Shown here: in pieces, positions 1-6,043 of the stretch | Numbering within the stretch: the stretch's first letter is position 1 | Layout: each line of letters starts with the position of its first letter | From: JADKIH01 sp031367345 | GTDB lineage: Bacteria; Bacteroidota; Bacteroidia; AKYH767-A; 2013-40CM-41-45 | Assembly: GCA_031367345.1 (NCBI GenBank) | Contig: JANLPR010000016.1 | Location: 1-9,233, forward strand | Length of the DNA stretch: 9,233 nt | Direction: 5' to 3' | Program-made: the position numbers and the translations under genes | The notes under the pieces: model-generated | Told to the model about the DNA's origin: nothing | What the model saw: the letters and a program-made list of their open reading frames with translations, nothing else | The model's database searches: none

Positions 1-627
1 GGTTACTTGTTAAAAATAGATCTAAACGGAGATAGTATTTGGAGTAAGGAATTTTGCTTTTCAAACATTACAATGCGCTTTATTTCTTCTGTGGAAGATA
101 CGCTAGGGAATTTCTATGTTACGGGGGAATACAATGATACTTCGCAACGCTCTATAATACTCGTTAAAACAAATTCTAATGGAGATACAATATGGACAAG
201 ACTTTTTTCGGGATATGGATATGCTTTTCCTAAATGTATTATATTAGACAATGATCAAAATCCTATGGTAGTTGGATATACAAAAGATACTACTTCAAAT
301 CAAGATTACATTTACCTGTTAAAAACAGACACGTCGGGTAATATTACCTCATCTGAAAATTATTTAAATGCAAATAAATTAAGTTTAAATATTTATCCCA
401 ATCCGGTACACTCAATTCTTTCAATTAGTTGCACAGATTCATATGCAAAACATTATTCTTTTAAACTTCGAAATATAATGGGGCAATTAATATTTAGTGA
501 GGATGAAAAATCTGTACATGATAATCTATTTAAAAATATTGATTTTAGTCTCCTTCCCGATGGCTTATATATTCTCGAATCAACAATAGATAGCTATAGA
601 ACAGTTGATAAAATTGTAAAATATTGA
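1..627 (+). CDS. C-terminal part of a secreted propeller-like protein with type IX sorting domain (5' end outside window)
   Basis: The frame is open from the first base (Gly-Tyr-Leu-Leu-Lys-Ile), so the gene begins upstream. The TTG at base 7 is not a credible start. About the first 115 residues hold repeats of the form KT(N/D)SNGDxxW or DTSGN, separated by strand-like segments such as FYVTGEYND and PMVVGYTKD. This resembles the beta-propeller repeats common in surface proteins of Bacteroidota. The last 80 or so residues form a type IX secretion C-terminal domain: LNIYPNPV (bases about 385-408), a conserved MGQLIF segment, LPDGLYIL, and a basic end DKIVKY. Such proteins pass the outer membrane by the type IX system and the domain is then removed or anchored. 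An attC-like site begins about 25 bases after the stop, so the gene may be the end of a cassette, but its start is not visible. The ligand or enzymatic role is unknown. Confidence 0.85.
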   Translation, partial: GYLLKIDLNGDSIWSKEFCFSNITMRFISSVEDTLGNFYVTGEYNDTSQRSIILVKTNSNGDTIWTRLFSGYGYAFPKCIILDNDQNPMVVGYTKDTTSNQDYIYLLKTDTSGNITSSENYLNANKLSLNIYPNPVHSILSISCTDSYAKHYSFKLRNIMGQLIFSEDEKSVHDNLFKNIDFSLLPDGLYILESTIDSYRTVDKIVKY

Positions 628-651
628 TGGGTATACCACTCAAATTTGGCT

Positions 652-750
652 GCCTATAACATCGCATTGCCAAAACATTATTTTTTTCCTCTTTTTATTT
701 TTATATTTCGGTAAAAAATAATGCTGCGGTAATGCTAAACGTTATAGGGC
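652..750 (+). other. attC-like cassette recombination site 1
   Basis: The segment folds on itself as integron attC sites do. CTATAAC (654-660) pairs with GTTATAG (741-747) as outer arms. GCATTGCC (664-671) pairs with GGTAATGC (728-735, one mismatch) as inner arms. A further stem CATTATTTTTT / AAAAAATAATG closes an AT-rich loop. Unpaired bases between the arms (ATC versus TAAAC) give the asymmetry typical of the family. The site is about 93% identical to the site at 1418-1518 and points the same way. Recombination would fall between G741 and T742. The bracketing logic is strong, but the integrase that would use the site is not in the window. Confidence 0.75.
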
Positions 751-1509
751 ATTTTAAAACAGGCAATGAAACAGACAATTTACATATTGACATTTGTATT
801 AGGTCTATTGAGTTGTAACAATCTGACCACCGACAAACATGATGGCAATACCAACATTAACTCTTTACAAACAGTAGTCTCAGCAGACAAACAAAAGCAA
901 GACATTTATATTAAAGACAAATCACAATACGACCAAACATTTATTGACGGACTTTCGGACTATAACGAGCCAATAAAATTAATTGACAACTATATGCTTG
1001 CAGGTAAAGACACAACATATTTTCCTGAAGACCTTAATATAAATAAAGAAACAACTTTTAAAGCAACTAAGGACAACAATAACTTTGTACTGACAGTTAC
1101 AAGAACCAACTTGACTAATTTAACTTATCACTTTCAACTTACTGACAGAGACAATAAAAGTGTTATCACCAAATCCGGAAAAGCAATTTTAGCTTCAATG
1201 TTTTTCTTAGGACCAGAAGGCGACAATGACGTTGAAGGTGGTTACGGAAGTCAAGAATATAGAGAAAATGGAAAGGACGGTTGGTTATCAATCAGAATTG
1301 AAATGGGCAAAGCTTACGATGGCAAACAACGAGCAAAAATTCAATATGAGTTTAGCGACAAGACTAAGAAACAATTAAATTTAGATGATTGCCCAACTTT
1401 ACGTACAGAATAAAAACGCCCTATAACATCGCCTTGCCAAAACATTATTTTTTTACTCTTTTTATTTTTATATTTAGGAAAAAAAATAGTGCTGCGGTAA
1501 TGCTAAACG
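742..1509 (+). mobile_element. Integron-type gene cassette carrying the lipoprotein gene
   Basis: The unit runs from T742, just after G741 of site 1, to G1509 of site 2, about 768 bases. It holds one gene in the usual orientation, followed by its own attC-like site. The two ends are complementary over ten bases (GTTATAGGGC at 741-750, GCCCTATAAC at 1418-1427), as expected if the unit once circularised. No integron integrase or attI site is visible, so the array could be part of a larger integron or a cluster of attC sites lacking an integrase. Confidence 0.7.
766..1413 (+). CDS. Cassette-borne predicted lipoprotein of unknown function
   Basis: The 215-residue product starts MKQTIYILTFVLGLLSC, a short lipoprotein signal peptide with lipobox LLSC. 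Cys17 is the predicted lipidated residue, so the mature protein should sit on a membrane facing the periplasm or the cell surface. After a low-complexity, Asn/Thr/Asp-rich linker (about 18-60), the rest looks like a small beta-rich domain (FVLTVTRTNLTNLTYHFQL, WLSIRIEMGK, AKIQYEFSD). I recognise no named family. The gene is packed tightly: its ATG is 25 bases after the predicted cassette edge at 741/742, and its stop is 4 bases before the next attC arm. That compactness is typical of integron cassettes. No promoter or clear ribosome binding site is seen, so expression may depend on upstream transcription. Confidence 0.85.
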   Translation: MKQTIYILTFVLGLLSCNNLTTDKHDGNTNINSLQTVVSADKQKQDIYIKDKSQYDQTFIDGLSDYNEPIKLIDNYMLAGKDTTYFPEDLNINKETTFKATKDNNNFVLTVTRTNLTNLTYHFQLTDRDNKSVITKSGKAILASMFFLGPEGDNDVEGGYGSQEYRENGKDGWLSIRIEMGKAYDGKQRAKIQYEFSDKTKKQLNLDDCPTLRTE

Positions 1510-1518
1510 TTGGGTGCA
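1418..1518 (+). other. attC-like cassette recombination site 2
   Basis: This is the second copy of the hairpin. GCCCTATAAC (1418-1427) is the outer arm, CCTTGCC the inner arm, then the CATTATTTTTTT stem, an AT-rich loop, GCGGTAATGC and GTTGGGT (1509-1515), which fits the consensus GTTRRRY exactly. Compared with site 1 there are only about five substitutions and one single-base indel over roughly 91 bases. The outer left arm GCCCTATAAC is the exact reverse complement of GTTATAGGGC at 741-750, the start of the same cassette. The outer right arm belongs to the next unit, whose own partner TGCACCCAAC lies at 5688-5697. This cassette-specific pairing is the strongest evidence for real attC sites rather than a random repeat. 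Confidence 0.78.
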
Positions 1519-1808
1519 AGCGTAGTGAAGGAAACCGCAACCTTGACAATGACGACCAAAAAACGGGCGACTCTACAACCTGACAAGTATTCGGACTTTT
1601 GCACGGTAGACTGTTCATTGCATCTTGACCCAGACCGACCTTGCCGACACTAAGGCCGACCCTGATCTTTTTAAAATTTTCTCCACCGCACATTTTTAAA
1701 AATAATTTTATTCCAGCCCACATTTGCTTTTGCCCGCAACCGCACAAATCAACCCGTTTGGCAAAATAAAAAAAGCCAATTTTTACCAACGCACCAAAGT
1801 GATTTATC
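1519..1808. other. Gene-poor stretch between attC-like site 2 and the nuclease-transposase gene
   Basis: About 290 bases hold no convincing gene. A 34-codon frame (ATG at 1549, stop at 1651-1653) is the only readable piece. It is C- and GAC-rich, unlike its surroundings, and could be the eroded start of a lost cassette gene. Further on are CACATTTGC (1719-1727) and CACAAATCAAC (1743-1753), both of which recur after the antirepressor gene, and a hairpin TTTTGCC / GGCAAAA (1728-1734 with 1760-1766). I see no clear promoter for the gene at 1809. Confidence 0.5.
1719..1766 (+). repeat. Flanking repeat, left copy, with hairpin
   Basis: CACATTTGC (1719-1727) is followed by a seven-base-pair stem TTTTGCC / GGCAAAA whose 25-base loop contains CACAAATCAAC (1743-1753). 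Both words recur in the same order at 5336-5361, inside a hairpin with a different stem sequence. The element lies just ahead of the nuclease-transposase gene. It may be a leftover 3' end of an earlier cassette or a structured leader. The role is not known. Confidence 0.5.
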
Positions 1809-4334
1809 ATGCAAATAAAAAATGAAATACTAAAAGACTTTATTACTTGCCAATACAAAGCTTACAGAAAAAGCAAGGGTCAGAGTGGAACTATTTCGGA
1901 TTACCAAATACTTTACAATCAACTAAGAGAAAACAAAAAAGAAAATTTTGAAAAAACTATTTCGGTGGACAAAAACATCATCTCCTCTTACTCTTTATTT
2001 GACAACATTATTCACAAAGAGGGCATTTCATTAAACCTCAAATTCGCAAACGAAAATATTGACCTAACCCTTGATGGAGTTGAATTTACAGGCAAGAAAA
2101 ACATTGTACCACTTTTTATTACTCCATTTGAAAAAGTCACCAAAACCGACAAGCTTTTTGTTACCTTACAAGCAACATTCATTCAAAACGAATATAATCT
2201 GCTCATTGAAAATTGTAAAATAGTTTCCGGAATAAATCTTAAACAATCGAAATTTAAGGTTTCATCATTTACAAAACCCATTAAGAAATTAATGGGTGAA
2301 CTGAATAGAATTTTATCCAATAAAAATCCACCTGTTTTCTTTAAGAACAACCATTGTCAGGTTTGTGAATTTCAGAATAGCTGTCTTGCAAAACTAATAG
2401 AAAGGGATGATTTAAGCCCCTTGACAGCATTAAAACCAAAAGAAATTCTTCAAAAAAACAACCGAGGCGTTTTTTCAGTCAAACAATTATCCTACACATT
2501 TCGCCCAAAGAAGAATCCCTATCAAAGAAGAAAATTTTTACCCGAATTAAAAGCCTTGGCAATTCGAGAAGATAAAACATTTATTCTAGAAATACCAAAA
2601 CTAAAACAAGTTGAAACAAATGTGTATTTGGACTTTGAGGGCATATTAGATAGAGGATCAAATTATCTCATTGGTGTTATTTTGAAAACGAATGAAATTG
2701 AGACCGAATACTCATTTTGGGCAAATAATGAAGATCAACAAACTGAAATATTTATTGAGTTAATTAATTTATTAAAACCACTCAATAGTTTTACAATTTA
2801 CCATTACGGCTCATATGAAATACACGCACTGAAAAGCATTTCAAAAAAACTATCTGTTGAACAACAAGATTTTTTAAAAATAATGATTGACAATTCATTT
2901 AACGTTTTGAATATTTTTTCACATAACATTTATCCACCAACCTATTCAAATAGTTTGAAAGAAATTTCTCGATTTTTAAAATTTGAATGGACTGAAAAAA
3001 ATGCTTCTGGGTTACAAAGTGTAATATGGAGATACAATTGGGAGCTTTCACAAAATGAAGATTTGAAGAATAAATTAATCACCTATAATATTGAAGATTG
3101 CCGAGCATTGATAAAGGTTAAAGATTGGATTTTAAATATTCCCGAAAATGGGAACGAAAAATTTGAGAATGCAGAAAAATTCAAAAGGGATTCAATTTAC
3201 AAATGGGGTAGAGTAGATTTTCTTGTAAAGGAACTGGAACAAATTAACCGCTTCGCATATTTCAATTATCAAAGAGAGAAAATTTTAATTAAAACATATC
3301 CTAAAATTGCTTTGCAATATCGAAAAATAAAGAAAAATAGAACTATTAGAAAATTTAAAGCAAATAAAACAATTGAACTTCAGCGTCCTAAAATTTGTGT
3401 AGACTGTGGAGGTAATCGATTTTACAGACATGACATTCAGAATAGAAGTGTTACTGATTTAAAAATTAGCAAAACCGGAATAAAAAGGTTTATCATCCTT
3501 TATAAAAATGCAAGGTATAAATGTTTGGATTGCAAAAAAATTTTTATGCCAAGAGATGAAATTAATATCCGAAGTAAGTTCGGTAAAAACTTAAATTTTT
3601 GGATTATAAATCAAATGATCCAATATAGAATTAGCTATAAAAAAATTTCAGCACAGTTAAAAGAATCTTTTGATATTGATTATACTGCTGCTAGTGTTAG
3701 GCAAACAAAATCAAATTTTGCGGAGTATTATAAATCAGCATTCAATGAAATTATTGAAAAAGTAAGTATTAGCCCGTTAATACATATTGATGAAACCATA
3801 TTTCATATTAGAAAGGAAACTTGTTATGTATGGGTTTTTACCAATATTGATACGGTATTTTATTTGTTTAAACCTACACGAGAGTCTGAGTTTTTAAAAG
3901 AATTGCTCGTTGACTTCAAAGGGGTATTAATCAGCGATTTTTACGCGGGGTACGATGCTGTAAATTGCGCAAAACAAAGATGCCTAATTCATATAATACG
4001 TGATTTAAATGACGATTTAGCGAAAAACCAATTAGATAATGATTTTAAAATTATTGTTTTGAATTTCTCAAAATTACTGTCTGAGATAATGTTTACCATA
4101 AATAGATTTGGGTTAAAAAGAAGAAATTTGAATAAGCATAAGAAAGCGGTTGATGTTTTTTTAAAATCGGTAAGCGTAATGGAATTTGAAAGTGAAATTT
4201 GTGCAAAATGGCAAAAAAGATTTAATTCTTTTAAGGATGAGCTTTTTACATTTTTAGATTACAATGGAGTTCCTTGGAATAATAATAATGCTGAAACTGC
4301 AATAAAGGCTGTCGCTTTATACCGTAGAGAGTAA
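1809..4334 (+). CDS. Cas4/RecB-like nuclease + DEDD RNase H-like domain + IS66-like DDE transposase fusion, cut short by an in-frame stop
   Basis: The 841-residue frame has three parts. Residues 1-195 resemble the TM0106-type RecB/Cas4 nuclease: CQYKAY at 14-19 and Cys183, Cys186, Cys192 in CQVCEFQNSC, which with Cys14 could hold an iron-sulfur cluster. The acidic core is only partly recognisable (LDG at 88-90). Residues 270-440 look like a DEDD exonuclease of the RNase H fold: YLDFEG (Asp275, Glu277), YHYGSYE (331-337), YNIEDC (Asp430). Residues 525-841 are a zinc ribbon (Cys530, Cys533, Cys572, Cys575) and an IS66-like DDE domain: HIDET (Asp661), SDFYAGYD (Asp710) and NNNAE (Glu829). It would act on DNA in the cytoplasm, perhaps in transposition or DNA processing. 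From memory, similar fusions occur in other bacteria annotated as transposases or TM0106-family nucleases; their function is not established as far as I know. The tail of the last domain lies beyond the stop at 4332-4334, so activity is doubtful. No terminal inverted repeats were found. Confidence 0.8.
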   Translation: MQIKNEILKDFITCQYKAYRKSKGQSGTISDYQILYNQLRENKKENFEKTISVDKNIISSYSLFDNIIHKEGISLNLKFANENIDLTLDGVEFTGKKNIVPLFITPFEKVTKTDKLFVTLQATFIQNEYNLLIENCKIVSGINLKQSKFKVSSFTKPIKKLMGELNRILSNKNPPVFFKNNHCQVCEFQNSCLAKLIERDDLSPLTALKPKEILQKNNRGVFSVKQLSYTFRPKKNPYQRRKFLPELKALAIREDKTFILEIPKLKQVETNVYLDFEGILDRGSNYLIGVILKTNEIETEYSFWANNEDQQTEIFIELINLLKPLNSFTIYHYGSYEIHALKSISKKLSVEQQDFLKIMIDNSFNVLNIFSHNIYPPTYSNSLKEISRFLKFEWTEKNASGLQSVIWRYNWELSQNEDLKNKLITYNIEDCRALIKVKDWILNIPENGNEKFENAEKFKRDSIYKWGRVDFLVKELEQINRFAYFNYQREKILIKTYPKIALQYRKIKKNRTIRKFKANKTIELQRPKICVDCGGNRFYRHDIQNRSVTDLKISKTGIKRFIILYKNARYKCLDCKKIFMPRDEINIRSKFGKNLNFWIINQMIQYRISYKKISAQLKESFDIDYTAASVRQTKSNFAEYYKSAFNEIIEKVSISPLIHIDETIFHIRKETCYVWVFTNIDTVFYLFKPTRESEFLKELLVDFKGVLISDFYAGYDAVNCAKQRCLIHIIRDLNDDLAKNQLDNDFKIIVLNFSKLLSEIMFTINRFGLKRRNLNKHKKAVDVFLKSVSVMEFESEICAKWQKRFNSFKDELFTFLDYNGVPWNNNNAETAIKAVALYRRE

Positions 4335-4490
4335 GATGGATTGCCAACAAAAAAAGGCATTCAAGAGTATTTAACATTATTAAGTATTCAACAAACTTGT
4401 AAATACAGAGGTATTAATTTTTTCGAGTTTCTCAAATCCGGCAAATTGAGTATTTTTGAATTTCAAGATAAAGAAAATGAGCAACATTAA
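4335..4490 (+). pseudogene. C-terminal tail of the transposase domain, beyond the in-frame stop
   Basis: Directly after the TAA at 4332-4334 the same frame stays open for 51 codons and ends with TAA at 4488-4490. It encodes DGLPTKKGIQEYLTLLSIQQ and then TCKYRGINFFEFLKSG, which has the character of the conserved end of IS66-like transposases, where NNNAE is followed by a Gly-rich turn and an EYL...QTCKY..FL..L.SG helix pair. The uninterrupted protein would be 893 codons long including the stop position. With no other stop and no frameshift, the lesion is either a recent nonsense change, a sequencing error, or a stop that is read through. The final codons overlap the start of the Bro-N gene. 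Confidence 0.75.
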
Positions 4491-5322
4491 ATTATTTGAG
4501 AGCAAACAAATACGAAGTGCTTGGATTGAAACCGAGCAGAAGTGGTATTTTTCGATACAGGATGTAGTGCAATTATTAACGGACACTTCTAATGTAAAGG
4601 ATTATATCAAAAAAATGAAAAAACGAGATTCGCAGCTAAATTCCAACTGGGGGACAATTTGTCCCCTAGTTGGAATGGTGGCTGCTGATGGTAAAAAACG
4701 AAAAGTTCAAGCTGCAAATACTCGTGGACTTCTGAGAATTATTCAATCTATTCCATCTCCAAAAGCGGAGCCGTTTAAACTTTGGTTAGCTCAGGTTGGT
4801 TCGGAGCGACTTGAAGAAATTGAAAACCCTGAAATTGCATCACAAAGAATTCGAGAAATATACAAAGCAAAAGGTTACAGTGAGGAGTGGATTGAAAAAC
4901 GAATGAGAGGAATTGCCGTTAGAGATGAGCTTACTGGTGAATGGAAAAAACGAGGAGTAAAAGAAGGGATGGAATATTCGATTCTTACAGCAGAAATAAG
5001 TAAAGCAACATTTGGGATTGTACCAAGTGATTATAAAAAGTTGAAAGGGCTTACAAAAACAAGCGAAAATCTTCGCGACCACATGACAGACTTGGAGTTA
5101 ATCTTTACAATGCTTGGTGAAGCATCAACAACGGAAATTGCAAAAAATAAAAATGTACAGGGCTTTATTGACAATAGAAAGGCAGCAATAGCAGGAGGGA
5201 AAGTCGCTGGAAAAGCTAGACAAGACCTTGAAAGAAAATCGGGAAAAAAAGTTGTTTCAAAGGAAAACTTCAAACAGCTTCCTGAAAAAGAAAAAAGAAA
5301 GCTTAAAGAAAAAAAATCCTAA
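4477..5322 (+). CDS. Bro-N domain antirepressor-like protein
   Basis: Starting at ATG 4477 the product has 281 residues. A longer reading from TTG 4456 is less likely, since the family-like start is SNIKLFESKQIR. Residues 1-105 match the Bro-N fold of phage antirepressors: KLFESKQIRSAWIETEQKWY, FSIQDVVQLLTD, then NTRGLLRIIQSIPSPKAEPF and KLWLAQVGSERLEE. The C-terminal part (LRDHMTDLELIFTMLGEAST, then GGKVAGKARQDLE) resembles the second half of DinD-like and Bro-N proteins, with a very basic end (EKEKRKLKEKKS). Such proteins bind DNA or repressors and act in phage and damage-response switching. Here the target is unknown. The first 14 bases overlap the transposase tail frame (ATG at 4477, tail stop at 4488-4490), an arrangement that allows coupled translation. 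The upstream AAAGAAA is a weak ribosome binding site. Confidence 0.85.
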   Translation: MSNIKLFESKQIRSAWIETEQKWYFSIQDVVQLLTDTSNVKDYIKKMKKRDSQLNSNWGTICPLVGMVAADGKKRKVQAANTRGLLRIIQSIPSPKAEPFKLWLAQVGSERLEEIENPEIASQRIREIYKAKGYSEEWIEKRMRGIAVRDELTGEWKKRGVKEGMEYSILTAEISKATFGIVPSDYKKLKGLTKTSENLRDHMTDLELIFTMLGEASTTEIAKNKNVQGFIDNRKAAIAGGKVAGKARQDLERKSGKKVVSKENFKQLPEKEKRKLKEKKS

Positions 5323-5330
5323 TGCTAATT

Positions 5331-5391
5331 GTAAGCACATTTGCAATCCACACAAATCAACTCACAAGCCAAAAATTGCAAAAGAGCTTAC
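5331..5391 (+). repeat. Flanking repeat, right copy, in a long hairpin after the Bro-N gene
   Basis: GTAAGCACATTTGCAAT (5331-5347) pairs with ATTGCAAAAGAGCTTAC (5375-5391) at 15 of 17 positions, with a 27-base loop that contains CACAAATCAAC (5351-5361). The words CACATTTGC and CACAAATCAAC also occur in the same order at 1719-1753, ahead of the nuclease gene. Placed 8 bases after the Bro-N stop, the hairpin could end or protect the transcript, but it lacks a T-run and is not a standard terminator. Confidence 0.6.
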
Positions 5392-5687
5392 ACCTTTATA
5401 AAACGCATATTGAAACCACTATACGCCGTAACTACTTTCTGACAACGCTTCTGTTAATCAGAGTTGAATTCAAAATAAAACCGGTTGACTTTGAATAATT
5501 AATAAACTTTTTCCCAGGCGACAAGAAATCGGTATTTAAAACGTAGCAGAAATGGTTGAAATCGTAATCTGATAACTCATCTCTGAGAGTTAATTTCAAG
5601 GTATTTAAGACTGAAAAAAGGAACTTGCCAATGACTTAAAAACCAATACTGAAAATGCATGTAATAAGCGACTGACAAAGAACGCCG
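5392..5687. other. Non-coding stretch after the Bro-N gene
   Basis: About 300 bases have stops in every frame and no gene I can support. The final part (GACAAAGAACGCC, 5674-5686) leads straight into TGCACCCAAC at 5688, the predicted left arm of the third attC-like site, so this looks like the spacer at the end of a cassette. No promoter, RNA gene or terminator is recognisable. Confidence 0.5.
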
Positions 5688-5838
5688 TGCACCCAACATT
5701 ACCTAAGCAATAATTTTGCGAAGAGCAAAATCATCGCCTAGCCAATTCCGTTACCTGCCATTCCACATTTTCCGGAAAGGAAATAATTTCTCCTGCTAAC
5801 GGACGTTACATTCGCGACCATTAGTTAAATTTGCTTAG
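5688..5838 (+). other. Degenerate or interrupted attC-like site 3
   Basis: TGCACCCAAC (5688-5697) is the exact reverse complement of GTTGGGTGCA (1509-1518), so it should be the left outer arm belonging to the unit that begins there. What follows does not fold as cleanly as sites 1 and 2. It includes a small hairpin ATTTTGC / GCAAAAT (5713-5719 with 5725-5731), a stem CCGTTA / TAACGG enclosing the palindrome TTTCCGGAAA, and ACGTTACAT (5803-5811), which could be a right arm. Alternatively CTAAGCAA (5703-5710) pairs with TTGCTTAG (5831-5838), directly beside the likely left edge of the IS110 element, so the site may have been split by that element. The left arm is well supported; the right limit is uncertain. 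Confidence 0.45.
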
Positions 5839-5846
5839 ACTCTTTG

Positions 5847-6043
5847 CAAGGCCGACTTAAGCATTGGTGATTCAAAATCCCGAGCGTCATTCTGGTTGAA
5901 GTGTAATACTGGAATTTATTTTTCAGTAGTTGATAATTTCATTGGTGCATCCCTAAATTTCGGGATAGCCCGTTCAGAATAATTTCAAAACACGAGTACA
6001 CTTCCTTAGGGTCATTTTTTATTCACTCTTTAAATCCTAAAAA
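5847..6043 (+). ncRNA. Possible bridge RNA region of the IS110 element
   Basis: Roughly 200 bases between the likely left edge and the transposase start carry no gene. In the IS110 group this interval encodes the bridge RNA that pairs with target and donor DNA. The clearest structure is ATCCC-TAAATTTC-GGGAT (5949-5966), a nearly perfect 18-base palindrome able to form a stem-loop. I could not assign target or donor loops by hand, so this call rests mainly on position and family knowledge. Confidence 0.35.

Noticed and set aside
1389..1583. 64-codon frame on the plus strand
   Set aside because: It begins inside the lipoprotein gene in another frame and is made largely of attC-like sequence.
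1445..1858. 137-codon open frame on the minus strand
   Set aside because: It runs through the attC-like site and into the start of the nuclease gene, with a low-complexity translation and no recognisable family; a chance frame.
4840..5273. Minus-strand frames of about 80 codons opposite the Bro-N gene
   Set aside because: They are Phe/Ser-rich mirror images of the Lys/Glu-rich plus-strand gene, without start signals or family features.
1519..5687. Search for terminal inverted repeats of an IS66-type element around the nuclease-transposase gene
   Set aside because: No convincing matching ends were found; only short direct repeats flank the gene pair, so no insertion sequence limits are called.
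5711..5833. TAATTTTG (5711-5718) and TAAATTTG (5826-5833), matches to the Bacteroidota -7 promoter box TAnnTTTG
   Set aside because: No TTG or TTTG -33 box lies at the right distance, and such words are common by chance in AT-rich DNA.
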